In this document: one piece after another, positions 44,563-53,797 of the stretch
Numbering within the stretch: position 1 is the first letter of the stretch
Layout: every line of letters starts with the position of its first letter
DNA from: Sphingomonas aracearum
GTDB lineage: Bacteria > Pseudomonadota > Alphaproteobacteria > Sphingomonadales > Sphingomonadaceae
DNA: 64,000 bases
Assembly: GCF_003345355.1 (NCBI RefSeq)
Contig: NZ_QQNB01000002.1
Coordinates: 186,001-250,000, forward strand
Reading direction: 5' to 3'
The notes under the pieces: model-generated
The model's database searches: none
What the model was told of the DNA's origin: nothing
Seen by the model: only the letters and a program-made list of their open reading frames with translations
Made by a program: the position numbers and the translations under genes

Positions 44563-45537
44563 ATGAGCCCCCGTCCCGGTCCACGCAACCTGCTGACCGA
44601 CGTGCCCGGCCTCACCGTCGGCCATGCCACGGACGAGCGGGTCGGCACGGGCGTGACGGTGCTGCGTTGCGCCCACCCCTTTGTCGCCGCCGTGGACGTG
44701 CGCGGCGGGGGGCCCGGCGTTCGCGAAACGGAGACGCTGGCACCGGAAAACCTCGTGCCGGGCGTGCACGCCATCGTGCTGACGGGAGGCTCGGTGTTCG
44801 GCCTTGCCGCCGCCGACGCGGTGACCGCGCGCCTTTCCGTTCAGGGGACCGGCCTGCAATTGCGGCCCGGCTCCAAACATATCCCCATCGTGCCCGCAGC
44901 AGTGCTGCACGACCTGATGAACCCGGGCGACAAGGATTGGGGAGAGGCGCCGCCGTACCGGGCGCTGGGCGTCCAGGCGCTGGATGCCGCGGCGGAGCAG
45001 TTCGCGCTGGGTGCCGTGGGCGCCGGGCGCGGCGCGCAGGCGGGCACGGCGAAAGGGGGCATCGGCTCTGCTTCGCTGGACCTCGGCGACGGGATCGTCG
45101 TCGGCGCGCTGGCGGCGGTGAACTCGATCGGGTCGACGCTGATGCCGGATGGCGAGACCTTCTGGGCGTGGCCGTTCGAACGTGATGACGAGTTCGGCGG
45201 GCACCGGCCCGGCGCGGTCATGCCGGACCTCGACCCGCTCGCCGATCTCGGCCGCTTGATGCCGGGCGCGGCGACGACGCTGGCGGTGGTCGCCTGCAAT
45301 GCCGCGCTGACCAAGGCGGAGGCCAAGCGGGTGGCGATCATGGCGCAGGACGGCATGGCCCGCGCGATCCGCCCGATCCACACGCCCTTCGACGGCGACC
45401 TCGTCTTTTCGCTGGCGAGCGGCGCGGTGCCGCTGGGCGAGCGCCTGCCGCGCGAGGTGGACGTGGCACGCATCGGCACGGTGGCCGCCGACTGCCTGGC
45501 GCGAGCGATCGCGCGCGGCGTGTTCGAGGCGCGCTAG
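44563..45537 (+). CDS. P1 family peptidase (DmpA-like aminopeptidase)
   Basis: 324 residues of the peptidase S58/DmpA family, which self-cleaves into two chains and acts as an N-terminal nucleophile aminopeptidase, often on D-amino acid or beta-peptide substrates. Visible: LTDVPGLTVGHATDER near the N-terminus, VRGGGPGVRETETL, and the C-terminal ATTLAVVACNAALTKAEAKR with the threonine cluster that may contain the nucleophile, then IRPIHTPFDGDLVFSLASG. Ribosome binding site AGGAG at 44553-44557. No signal peptide, so it is cytoplasmic. Its 3' end overlaps that of the convergent transporter ATPase gene by 4 nt. Confidence 0.88.
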   Translation: MSPRPGPRNLLTDVPGLTVGHATDERVGTGVTVLRCAHPFVAAVDVRGGGPGVRETETLAPENLVPGVHAIVLTGGSVFGLAAADAVTARLSVQGTGLQLRPGSKHIPIVPAAVLHDLMNPGDKDWGEAPPYRALGVQALDAAAEQFALGAVGAGRGAQAGTAKGGIGSASLDLGDGIVVGALAAVNSIGSTLMPDGETFWAWPFERDDEFGGHRPGAVMPDLDPLADLGRLMPGAATTLAVVACNAALTKAEAKRVAIMAQDGMARAIRPIHTPFDGDLVFSLASGAVPLGERLPREVDVARIGTVAADCLARAIARGVFEAR

Positions 45538-47072
45538 CGGAGCGCTGGCTCGGGCGGGATCGGCAGAGCGCCCGCATCCGGCATGGCATCCACCAGGGCG
45601 CGGCTGTGCGGATGACGCGGGTGGGCCAGCACCTCGGCCGTCGCCCCCTCCTCGACGATCCGCCCTTCGTGCAGCACCAGCAGGCGGTCCGCGAAACCGC
45701 GCAACAGCGCCAGATCGTGGCTGACGAACAGCATGGCGACGTTCAGCCCGGACAACAGGTCCAGCATGTCCGCCCGGGTGGACGCATCCAGCGCGGAGAG
45801 CGCTTCGTCCAGCACCAGCAGCTGCGGCTCCACCACCAGCGCGCGGGCCAGGGCGATCCGCTGCCGCTGCCCGCCGGAGAAGAGATGCGGCAGGCGCTCT
45901 GCGGTGCCGGGGTCCAGCCCTACCCTCGCCAGCGCCGCGGCCACGCGCGACCGGACCTCCGCGGGGGCCAGCGACGGCACGAGGTGGAGCGGCTCGGCGA
46001 CGATCCGGCCCACCGTCTGTCGTGGATCGAAGCTGCCCGCCGGGTCCTGGAAGACGGCCTGGACCTGGCGCCGAAGCGCTCGCAGGCGGCTCCCACGCGC
46101 ATGGTGGAAATCCTCGCCGGCGAGAAGAACGCGCCCGGTCTCGGGCTTCTCCAAGGCAAGCACGTTGCGCAGGATCGTCGTCTTGCCGGCACCCGATGCG
46201 CCGACCAGCCCGACGATCTCGCCCGGCCGGATGGCGAAGCTGACATCCTCCACGCCGCCTCCGCCCGTGTACCGCCGGGTGAGGCCCTGCACCTCCAGCA
46301 GCGGCAGTCCCGGAACCGGGTCCGGGCGGGGCGCGGGGCGATGCAGCGCGCGGGCGAGAAGGCGCCGGGTGGCTGCATGAGACGGGGCACGCAACACGGA
46401 CGACGTTGCCCCCTCCTCCACGATCCGGCCGCCCTCCATCACCGCGATCCGGTCCGCCATGCCGCCGACCAGCGCCAGATCGTGGCTGACGAACAGGAGG
46501 CCCATCCTCTCCTCCCGCACCAGGCGGACGAGCAAGGCGACGATCGCGCCTTGCGTCACGGTGTCGAGCGCGGTGGTGGGCTCGTCCGCCAGCAGGAAGC
46601 GCGGCCGCGCGGCGATGGCGATGGCGATGGCCACCCGCTGGCGCTGACCGCCGGAAAGCTGATGCGGAAAGCGGCCGGGCGGCACGTCCAGCCCCACCCG
46701 GGCGAGCGCTTCCGCGGCCCGGCGGCGCGCGGCGCGGCGCGACACCCGCTCGTGCAGCCGGATGGCCTCCGCCACCTGCGCGCCGATCGTCATGGCCGGG
46801 TTGAGCGCGGTCATCGGCTCCTGGAACACCATGCCCACCGCGCCGCCGCGGAGCGCATTCATCACAGCGGGGTCGCCGCCCTCGACGCGGACGCTGCCCG
46901 ACAGCACGGCCCGCTCGGGCAGCAGGCCCATCGCGGCATAGGCCAAGGTCGACTTGCCGGAACCGGACGCCCCGACCAGCCCCAGGATCTCGCCCGGCGC
47001 CACCGACAGCGACACGCGGTCGAGCGCCAGCGTCTCGCCGAGCCGCACCGAGACTTCGCGCAGTTCAATCAT
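45534..47072 (-). CDS. ABC transporter ATPase with two nucleotide-binding domains (DppD-DppF type)
   Basis: 512 residues containing two complete ABC domains of the peptide/nickel import family fused in one chain. Domain 1: Walker A GASGSGKST, signature LSGGQRQRVAIA, Walker B FLLADEPTTALD. Domain 2: Walker A GASGAGKTT, signature FSGGQRQRIALA, LLVLDEALSALD. It should power the permeases encoded just upstream. The start at 47072 overlaps the end of the permease gene by 8 nt. An upstream extension is treated as the frame of the permease gene read wrongly. Last gene of the import run. Confidence 0.93.
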   Translation of the reverse strand: MIELREVSVRLGETLALDRVSLSVAPGEILGLVGASGSGKSTLAYAAMGLLPERAVLSGSVRVEGGDPAVMNALRGGAVGMVFQEPMTALNPAMTIGAQVAEAIRLHERVSRRAARRRAAEALARVGLDVPPGRFPHQLSGGQRQRVAIAIAIAARPRFLLADEPTTALDTVTQGAIVALLVRLVREERMGLLFVSHDLALVGGMADRIAVMEGGRIVEEGATSSVLRAPSHAATRRLLARALHRPAPRPDPVPGLPLLEVQGLTRRYTGGGGVEDVSFAIRPGEIVGLVGASGAGKTTILRNVLALEKPETGRVLLAGEDFHHARGSRLRALRRQVQAVFQDPAGSFDPRQTVGRIVAEPLHLVPSLAPAEVRSRVAAALARVGLDPGTAERLPHLFSGGQRQRIALARALVVEPQLLVLDEALSALDASTRADMLDLLSGLNVAMLFVSHDLALLRGFADRLLVLHEGRIVEEGATAEVLAHPRHPHSRALVDAMPDAGALPIPPEPALR

Positions 47073-47868
47073 CGCGCGCCACTCGCCGCGCCAGCCCATC
47101 GCCGAGCAGGGTGATGCCGAACACCGCGAGCACAATGGCCAGCCCCGGCGCGATCGCCAGCCGCGGCGCGACGCCGATCAGCGTCTGCGCATCGGCCAGC
47201 ATCCGCCCCCAGCTCGGCAGCGGCGGCTGCACGCCCAGTCCGACATAGGACAGGCCCGCTTCCGCGACGATCGCCAGCGCGAACTGGATCGTCGCCTGCA
47301 CCAGCAGCACGCCGGCGCTGTTCGGCAGGATATGCTCGGCGGAGATGCGCGCCCTGCCCTTGCCGGCGAGCCGCGCGGCGGCGACGAAATCCCGCCGCCA
47401 CAGCCGCCGCGCCTCGCTCCGCGTCACGCGCGCGAACACGGGCACGTTGAACAGGGCGACGGCAAGGATCGCGTTGCTCGCGCCCGGACCGAGGATGGCG
47501 GCGAACAGCACGGCCAGCAGCAATGCGGGAAAGGCGAACAGCACGTCGCCCGCTCGCGTCACCAGCGCGTCCACCCAGCCGCCGCGCGCCGCCGCAAGCA
47601 GGCCGAGCGGCACGCCCACCAGCAGCGCGGCGCCGACCGCCAGCAGGGACACCGACAGCGACACCGTCGCCCCGGCCAGGATCATGGAAAGGAGATCGCG
47701 CCCATATTGATCGGTGCCCAACCAGTGCGAGGGCGAGGGCGCCAGCAGCCGCCGCCCGATGTCCAGATCGGCGACGTCGTACGGCGTCCACACGGTCGCC
47801 ACCAGCGCGGCGATCACGAACACGCCGCACAGCACGGCCCCTGCCGGAAGCGCAAGGTTGCGCTTCAT
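47065..47868 (-). CDS. Peptide/nickel-type ABC transporter permease (DppC type)
   Basis: 267 residues with about six transmembrane helices. The inner-membrane permease signature is visible: GTDQYGRDLLSMILAGATVSL near the N-terminal third and the EAA loop FVAAARLAGKGRARISAEHILPNS, which contacts the ATPase. The first helix is MKRNLALPAGAVLCGVFVIAALVAT. It would form the second half of the channel with the permease domain fused to the binding protein upstream. The start overlaps the upstream stop (4 nt) and the end overlaps the ATPase start. Confidence 0.92.
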   Translation of the reverse strand: MKRNLALPAGAVLCGVFVIAALVATVWTPYDVADLDIGRRLLAPSPSHWLGTDQYGRDLLSMILAGATVSLSVSLLAVGAALLVGVPLGLLAAARGGWVDALVTRAGDVLFAFPALLLAVLFAAILGPGASNAILAVALFNVPVFARVTRSEARRLWRRDFVAAARLAGKGRARISAEHILPNSAGVLLVQATIQFALAIVAEAGLSYVGLGVQPPLPSWGRMLADAQTLIGVAPRLAIAPGLAIVLAVFGITLLGDGLARRVARDD

Positions 47869-50381
47869 GCCCGCAGCCTCGGGTCGAGCCACGCGGCGGC
47901 AAGATCGGCCAGGAAGCTGGCGAGAACGGTCATGCCGACCAGCAGCACGACCACCGCCTGCACCACGACCAGATCGCGCTGGGCGACGGCCTGGAGCACC
48001 AGGCGGCCGAGACCCGGCAGGAAGAACACGTTCTCGATGATCGCGCTCCCGGCGAGCAGGAACGGCACCTGCAGGCCCAGCACGGTCACCGCCGGGCCCA
48101 ATGCATTGGGCAGGGCATGGCGCCACAGGGTGGCATCCCGCGACAGGCCCTTGGCGCGCGCGGTGCGCAGATAGTCCTGCTCCATGGCCGCCAGCAGCGC
48201 ACCGCGCGTCACGCGGGCAAGGATCGCCGCCTGCGGCACCGCCAGCGCGACCAGCGGCAGCACCAGCGCGGCCAGCGCGGCGCCGGGGCTGCTCCACCCG
48301 GGAAAGCCACCGGCCGGAACCCAGTGCAGCCGCACCGCGAAGACCAGCAGCAGCACCAGCGCCAGCCAGAAGCTGGGCACCGCGATGCCGAGCCGGGCCG
48401 CCCAGCTGAAGGCGACGTCGGTCCACCCGCCCCGCCGCCGCGCGGCGAGATAGCCGGCCGGCACGCCGATCGCCACCGACAGCAGGGTCGCCAGGAGCGC
48501 CAGAGGCAGCGACACGGCCAGCCGCTCGGCCAGCAGGCCCGCCACGGGTACGCGATAGGTATAGCTGGTCCCGAAATCTCCCCGCACAAGCTCCGCCATC
48601 CAGCGCGCGTAGCGGAGCGGCGCGGAGCCTCCGAACCCCAGTTCGGCATGCAGCGCCGCGATGGCGCGCGGGCTCGCATTGAGCCCCATCATGTACGCGG
48701 CCGGATCGCCCGGCACGATCTGCACGAGAACGAAGATCACCACGGTCGCGGCGAGCATGGTGGCCGCCAGCACGCCCGCCCGGCGCAGCACGGTGCGCAC
48801 GCCCAGCCCCGCCACCGCCGCCAGCACCACCGCAGCCGCTAGCAGCCAGCCGAGCCCCGCATGGCCCGTTCCTGCCGCGGCTACGGCCGCCCCGCTCTCC
48901 CCTCCGTCGAAGCGGGCGGCGGCGAGGTCCAGCGTCTGGTTCGGCGTGTTGATCCAGGCATCGCGCAGCCGCACATCCTGCACGCCGAGATGCGGGAACT
49001 GGAACAGGAACGCATTGGCGGCATCGTCGGCGATGCGGCGCTGGATCGCCCCCAGCAGCTCGTGCCTTGCCGCAGGATCGGTCGTCGCCCGCAGGCGCGA
49101 CAGCAGCACCCGCACCGCGCGCCCGTCATAGCCGAAATAATAATCCTCGCGGCCGTAAATGTCATAATCGAACGGTTCGGCATGGGCGACGATCGTGAGA
49201 TCGAAGGCATGCCGGGCGAGCACCTGATCCAGCCACTGCGCCCATTCGACGCTTTCCACCCGCACGGCGATGCCGACCGCCCGCAACTGCGCCGCGATCA
49301 GCTCGCCGCTGCGCCGGGCATAGGAAGGCGGCGGCAGCTTCAGCGTCAGGGTAAAGCCATGCGGATAGCCGGCCTCCGCAAGCAGGCGTTTCGCGGCGGC
49401 GCGATCGAAGGGATAGCGGCCGGTGAGATCGACATAGTCCGGGCTTTGCGGCGGAAAGTGGCTGCCGATCGGCGTGCCGTAGCCGAACATCGCTCCATCG
49501 ATGATCGCGCGCCGGTCGATCGCCTGCGAGATCGCGCGCCGGACACGCACATCCGCAAGCGGCCCGGCGCGCTCGTTCATCGCCAGGATCACCTCGCCCT
49601 GGCTCGGCGCCGTGACGATGCGCAGCCGCGGGTCGCTTCGCAATTGGGCCAGCGTCTCGGGGGCGGGGAAATCCGGAAAGATCGTCACGTCGCCGCTGCG
49701 CATCGCGGCATAGGCCGCGGTGGGATCGGCGATGAAGCGGTAGGTGACCTTCGCGAGAGAGGCGGGCCTTCCCCAATAGGCCGGGTTGCGCGCCAGCGTG
49801 AGGGAATCGCCGCGGCGCCAGCCGTTGAAGCGGAACGGTCCGGTTCCCACCGGCGCCGTCGCCAGCGAGGCGGCGGAACGCGGCGACACGATCACCGCAT
49901 CGCCAAAGCTCAGGAGCGTGAGGAAGCCGGAGTCCGGCGCGCGCAAGGTGACGCGCACGCGCAGCGGATCGATCACGTCGACGCGCGCGATCGTCCCGAA
50001 TGCCTGTGCCTGCGCATTGCTGGAGCCCGGCGCGCGTGCCCGGTTCAGGCTGAACGCCACGTCGGCTGCGGTGAGGATGTGCCCGTCATGGAAGCGCACG
50101 CCGGGACGCAGCGCGAACGTATAGGTGCGTCCATCGGGCGACACCTGCCAGCCTTGCGCCAGCAGCGGCCGCACGCTGCCATCGGCGGCCAGCCGCACCA
50201 GGCCTTCGAGCACGTTGGCATAGACCACCTCGTCGATCGCCGCCGCCGCGCCGGAGGTGGGATCGAGGTTGGGCGGCTCCAGTTGCAGGCCGATCGTGAT
50301 CGCCCCATCCGCCGCGCGCGCCGGCGAGGGCGCGCCGAGCAGCAACATCGCGCACAGGGCGCAAAGGAGAGCCCGCACCAT
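47865..50381 (-). CDS. Fused substrate-binding protein and permease (DppA-DppB fusion)
   Basis: 838 residues. Residues 1-23 are a signal sequence (ALLCALCAMLLLGAPSPARA). Residues about 25-480 are an SBP_bac_5 domain (ITIGLQLEPPNLDPTSGAAAAIDE, YTFALRPGVRFHDGHILTAADVAFSLNRA). A hydrophobic stretch near 505 leads into a complete DppB-type permease (about 525-838) with VQIVPGDPAAYMMGL and the EAA loop DYLRTARAKGLSRDATLWRHALPN. The two parts are normally separate proteins. The fusion tethers the binding protein to the channel it feeds. The frame is continuous, with no sign of a missing stop. It follows the TonB receptor by 15 bp and overlaps the next permease gene. Confidence 0.92.
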   Translation of the reverse strand: MVRALLCALCAMLLLGAPSPARAADGAITIGLQLEPPNLDPTSGAAAAIDEVVYANVLEGLVRLAADGSVRPLLAQGWQVSPDGRTYTFALRPGVRFHDGHILTAADVAFSLNRARAPGSSNAQAQAFGTIARVDVIDPLRVRVTLRAPDSGFLTLLSFGDAVIVSPRSAASLATAPVGTGPFRFNGWRRGDSLTLARNPAYWGRPASLAKVTYRFIADPTAAYAAMRSGDVTIFPDFPAPETLAQLRSDPRLRIVTAPSQGEVILAMNERAGPLADVRVRRAISQAIDRRAIIDGAMFGYGTPIGSHFPPQSPDYVDLTGRYPFDRAAAKRLLAEAGYPHGFTLTLKLPPPSYARRSGELIAAQLRAVGIAVRVESVEWAQWLDQVLARHAFDLTIVAHAEPFDYDIYGREDYYFGYDGRAVRVLLSRLRATTDPAARHELLGAIQRRIADDAANAFLFQFPHLGVQDVRLRDAWINTPNQTLDLAAARFDGGESGAAVAAAGTGHAGLGWLLAAAVVLAAVAGLGVRTVLRRAGVLAATMLAATVVIFVLVQIVPGDPAAYMMGLNASPRAIAALHAELGFGGSAPLRYARWMAELVRGDFGTSYTYRVPVAGLLAERLAVSLPLALLATLLSVAIGVPAGYLAARRRGGWTDVAFSWAARLGIAVPSFWLALVLLLVFAVRLHWVPAGGFPGWSSPGAALAALVLPLVALAVPQAAILARVTRGALLAAMEQDYLRTARAKGLSRDATLWRHALPNALGPAVTVLGLQVPFLLAGSAIIENVFFLPGLGRLVLQAVAQRDLVVVQAVVVLLVGMTVLASFLADLAAAWLDPRLRA

Positions 50382-50396
50382 GCGGCCGGTCGCTTT

Positions 50397-52613
50397 CTAC
50401 AGCCCGAAGCCCAGCCGCACGCCGAAGCTTGCGGGCCGGCCGGGCGATGCGATGCTTGCATTCGGCAGGAAGAAATTGCGCGTCAGGTCGTATTTTTCGC
50501 CGAACAGGTTGCGGGCATAGGCGCCAATCCACCAGCGCCCCTCATCCGGGCGCAGCGTGAGCGTGGCATTGGCGATCCAGCGGTCGGGCAGATCGTAGAC
50601 CGGGCCCAGGAAGGAGGGCAGCTCGTCCCGCCAGCTCCAGTCCGCCTGCGTCTCCAGCGAATAGCGCGCGCCAAGCGGAAGCGCGTAGCTGACCGCCCCC
50701 TGATAGCCCCAGTGCGCGATCGGCACCGGCAGGCCGGCCTTGTCGATGGTGCGGCCGGTATACAGCCCGTCCGGCCCGCGCACGACGGAGGCGGCGTCCA
50801 CGTCGTCGAACTCGTTGTAGCGGCCGTATTTGTAGCTGATCGCGTGGCTGACATGCAGCCGGGCCGTGGGGGCGAGCTGCAGTTCCAGCTCGCCGCCATA
50901 GATTTCGGAGCGGGGCGCGTTGACGATGCGGCCGATCGAGCCGCTTTGCGGATTGATCACCACGCTCAACACCTGCTGGTCGCGATAATCGTAGAAGAAC
51001 ACCGAGCCGTTCAGCCGCACCGCGCGCGCCGGGTCGCTCTTGAAGCCGACTTCATAGGCGTACAGGATTTCCGGGCGGAACGGGTCGATCTGATCGGGCA
51101 CGCGCGAATTGTAGACGGTGAACCCGCCCGACTTCACGCCGCGGCTGGCGCTTGCGTACAGCATCAGGCCGCGCGCGGGCCGCACCTCCAGCCCCAGCTT
51201 GCCGCTCGCCTCGTCCAGCCCGGTGTCGCGGTTGCCGTCGGTGAAATTGGGCACGCCGTTGCGCAGCGTGACGAAGTCCCGCAGCTGGCGCCTCTCATGT
51301 TCGTAGCGCGCACCGGCGATGAGGGTCAGCACCGGCGTCAGCGCATAGCTCGCCTGCCCGAAGCCGCTGATCGAGTCCGCGCGCTGGCGATAGGAGATGT
51401 CCACCACCGCCGCCTGGCTGTCGGTGCGATCGCTGAGGAACCGCTCGTCGAGGCCCTGCCAGGAATAATAGGCGCCCGCGACCCAGCCGAGCCGCTGTTG
51501 CCCGGAAGAGGCGAGCCGCACCTCCTGCGACCAGACCTCGGCATCGCTGCCCCAGAACACGTCGGATTCGCGGCTGGCCGAGGCATCCCAATCCGCCAGC
51601 TCGCGCCGCTTCAGCTTTTCGTAGGACGTGATGCTCGTCAGCTGCACGGCCGGGCTCACATCGAGCGACGCGGTCAGGCTGGCGCCCCAGCTGTCATTGT
51701 CCCGCGACGGCCTGGCGCCCGGCGCGGTGCCGACCAGCGCGGAAAGCCCCTGCAGCCCCCAGCCGGTCTGCTTGCCGTCTTCCGGGTCGGCGGGGATCAC
51801 CGGGCCGGGCGTGCCGATGCCATAGCCGCGCGTCTGGAACGGGCGGAAGAGGTAAAGCCCCGTCTGCTCCGAACGATCGCGGCCGCCATGCACGTTGAAA
51901 AGAAGATCCACCCCGGCGGCCGGCGTCCATTCCAGCAGCGCGCGGCCATACAGCCGGTCCGCATCGCCCAGCCGCTCGCCAGTGACACGGTTGCGCTGGA
52001 ACGCCCCGCCCTGCTCGGCGATGCCGGACACGCGGACCTTCAGCGTGTCGCTGATCGGCCCGGAAACGAACGCCTCGCCCTTGAACAGGCCGAAGCTGCC
52101 ATATTCCAGATCGGCGCCAGCGGAGAAGCGATCGGTCGGCCGGCGGCTGATGAAGTTCACCGCGCCCCCGGTCGTGTTGCGGCCGTACAGCGTGCCCTGC
52201 GGCCCGCGCAGCACCTCCACCCGCTCGATGTCGAACAACGCGCCCCGCGTCATGGCAGGCACCGGATAGGCGACCTCGTCGACATAGATGCCGACGGTGG
52301 GCGTGTTGTTGGTGGCGTAATCCTCGAAGCCGACGCCGCGCAGGCGAAATTGCGGCTGCCCCCCGCCGAAGGCAGGCACGACCTCGAGGCTGGGCGTCTG
52401 GAACTGCAGGTCGTTGACGTTGGTCACGCCGCGTCTCGCAAGCTCCTCGCCCGACAGCACGGACAAGGCGACGCCGACATCCTGCGCCGACTGTTCGCGA
52501 CGCTGCGCAGTGACCACCACTTCGCCCACCGCGCCCGGCCCGGCGGCCGCCGGCACTTCCTGCGCCTGCGCTCCCGCCAGCAATGTCGACAGCAACACCT
52601 GCGTCGCGATCAT
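50397..52613 (-). CDS. TonB-dependent receptor of the fused ABC import unit
   Basis: 738 residues. A signal peptide (LLSTLLAGAQAQ) is followed by the TonB box EVVVTAQRREQSAQDVGVALS, a plug domain with [26 protein letters not shown], and a 22-strand barrel ending in FGVRLGFGL. It should carry a ligand across the outer membrane using TonB energy. The SBP-permease fusion starts 15 bp downstream, so the receptor and inner-membrane importer are probably one transcript and handle the same ligand. The ligand class is unknown; peptide, nickel or siderophore-like compounds are possible. It is divergent from coaA. Confidence 0.93.
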   Translation of the reverse strand: MIATQVLLSTLLAGAQAQEVPAAAGPGAVGEVVVTAQRREQSAQDVGVALSVLSGEELARRGVTNVNDLQFQTPSLEVVPAFGGGQPQFRLRGVGFEDYATNNTPTVGIYVDEVAYPVPAMTRGALFDIERVEVLRGPQGTLYGRNTTGGAVNFISRRPTDRFSAGADLEYGSFGLFKGEAFVSGPISDTLKVRVSGIAEQGGAFQRNRVTGERLGDADRLYGRALLEWTPAAGVDLLFNVHGGRDRSEQTGLYLFRPFQTRGYGIGTPGPVIPADPEDGKQTGWGLQGLSALVGTAPGARPSRDNDSWGASLTASLDVSPAVQLTSITSYEKLKRRELADWDASASRESDVFWGSDAEVWSQEVRLASSGQQRLGWVAGAYYSWQGLDERFLSDRTDSQAAVVDISYRQRADSISGFGQASYALTPVLTLIAGARYEHERRQLRDFVTLRNGVPNFTDGNRDTGLDEASGKLGLEVRPARGLMLYASASRGVKSGGFTVYNSRVPDQIDPFRPEILYAYEVGFKSDPARAVRLNGSVFFYDYRDQQVLSVVINPQSGSIGRIVNAPRSEIYGGELELQLAPTARLHVSHAISYKYGRYNEFDDVDAASVVRGPDGLYTGRTIDKAGLPVPIAHWGYQGAVSYALPLGARYSLETQADWSWRDELPSFLGPVYDLPDRWIANATLTLRPDEGRWWIGAYARNLFGEKYDLTRNFFLPNASIASPGRPASFGVRLGFGL

Positions 52614-52727
52614 CCGTTCCCGTCCCCTCCCCGCGGCTTGTACCGCATCGCAGCGCAGTCTTTAACGCAAGTGCGAGACGCCGACTATTGCGATTCCGTG
52701 TCGAACCTGCGCAAGGCGCGCATCACG

Positions 52728-53663
52728 ATGCAGGTGGAGAGCCACAGCCGGTTCAGTCGCGACGCGTGGAGCGCGCTGCGTTCGGCCGTGCCGATGACGC
52801 TGGACGAGGCGCAGCTGGAGCGGCTGCGCGGCACCAACGAGCCGATGTCCTTGGCCGAGGTGGAGGACATCTACCTGCCGCTCGTTCGCCTCATCAACCT
52901 GCATGTCGGCGCTGCGCGCGGGCTGGCGCAGGTGACCGACGCCTTTGTCGGCCGGCCGCCGGTGAAGCGGCCCTATGTGATCGCGATCGCCGGCAGCGTG
53001 GCGGTGGGCAAGAGCACGGTTGCCCGCCTGCTCCGCGTGCTGCTGTCGCAATGGCCGGAGCACCCGCGGGTCGACCTGGTCACCACCGACGGTTTCCTGT
53101 GGCCCACGCAGGTGCTGCTCGAGGCGGGTCTGATGTCGCGCAAGGGGTTTCCCGAAAGCTACGACGTGCGCCGCATGATCGAATTCCTGGCGGAGGTCCG
53201 CTCCAACGGCGAAGCGCGCGCGCCGGTCTATTCGCACCAGAGCTACGACATCGTCCCCGGCCGGTTCGACAGTGTGGACCATCCGGATATCCTGATCTTC
53301 GAAGGGCTGAACGTCCTCCAGATCGGCGACGGCGTGCAGCGGGCACGCGCGCCCGTCTACACCGCGGCCGATTTCTTCGACCTGTCCATCTACATCGATG
53401 CCGCGCCGCAGGACGTGGAGCGCTGGTATCTCGAACGGTTCATGGTGCTGCAACGCACGCGGATGCAGGACCCCGCCTCCTATTTCCACCATCTCGCGCA
53501 TCTGCCGCGTGACGAAGTCTCCGCCTTTGCCAAGCGCTTGTGGCGCGACGTGAACCTGCCCAACCTGGTCGAGAATATCGCACCCACCCGGCTGCGGGCG
53601 GACGTGGTGATCCACAAGAGCGCCGATCATTCGGCCGACGAGTTGCTGCTGCGGCGGATCTGA
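52728..53663 (+). CDS. coaA: Type I pantothenate kinase
   Basis: 311 residues. Phosphorylates pantothenate in the first and rate-limiting step of coenzyme A synthesis. P-loop GSVAVGKSTVARLL; family motifs TTDGFLWP, SRKGFPESYDV, YSHQSYDIVPG and FEGLNVLQ are intact. Length matches E. coli CoaA. ATG at 52728 is chosen; a GTG ten codons upstream (52698) is an alternative. Divergent from the TonB receptor gene with about 110 bp between, followed by tRNA-Arg on the other strand. Confidence 0.94.
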   Translation: MQVESHSRFSRDAWSALRSAVPMTLDEAQLERLRGTNEPMSLAEVEDIYLPLVRLINLHVGAARGLAQVTDAFVGRPPVKRPYVIAIAGSVAVGKSTVARLLRVLLSQWPEHPRVDLVTTDGFLWPTQVLLEAGLMSRKGFPESYDVRRMIEFLAEVRSNGEARAPVYSHQSYDIVPGRFDSVDHPDILIFEGLNVLQIGDGVQRARAPVYTAADFFDLSIYIDAAPQDVERWYLERFMVLQRTRMQDPASYFHHLAHLPRDEVSAFAKRLWRDVNLPNLVENIAPTRLRADVVIHKSADHSADELLLRRI

Positions 53664-53680
53664 CCGCTCTCGTCCCGGCG

Positions 53681-53757
53681 TGGTGACCCCGACTGGATTC
53701 GAACCAGTGGCCCCCGGATTAGGAATCCGATGCTCTATCCTGCTGAGCTACGGGGCC
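53681..53757 (-). tRNA. tRNA-Arg (anticodon CCU)
   Basis: 77 nt with encoded CCA. Acceptor arms GGCCCCG (53757-53751) and CGGGGTC, discriminator A, CCA. The anticodon stem-loop CGGATTCCTAATCCG gives CCU; T-arm CTGGTTCGAATCCAG is perfect. Confidence 0.96.
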
Positions 53758-53797
53758 GCGCACGCGCCACCGGAAGTAACCGCAGCGCCGCGACCGG

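Noticed and set aside
52614..52727. Cobalamin riboswitch upstream of a TonB receptor
   Set aside because: The gap is too short and lacks a recognisable B12 box. The same holds upstream of the receptor at 15551 and of cobS.
48861..53663. 1600-codon open frame on the plus strand
   Set aside because: Only its 3' end (from 52728) is a gene, coaA. The rest is antisense to the SBP-permease fusion and TonB receptor genes, which have clear domains. The long frame is a GC-bias artefact.
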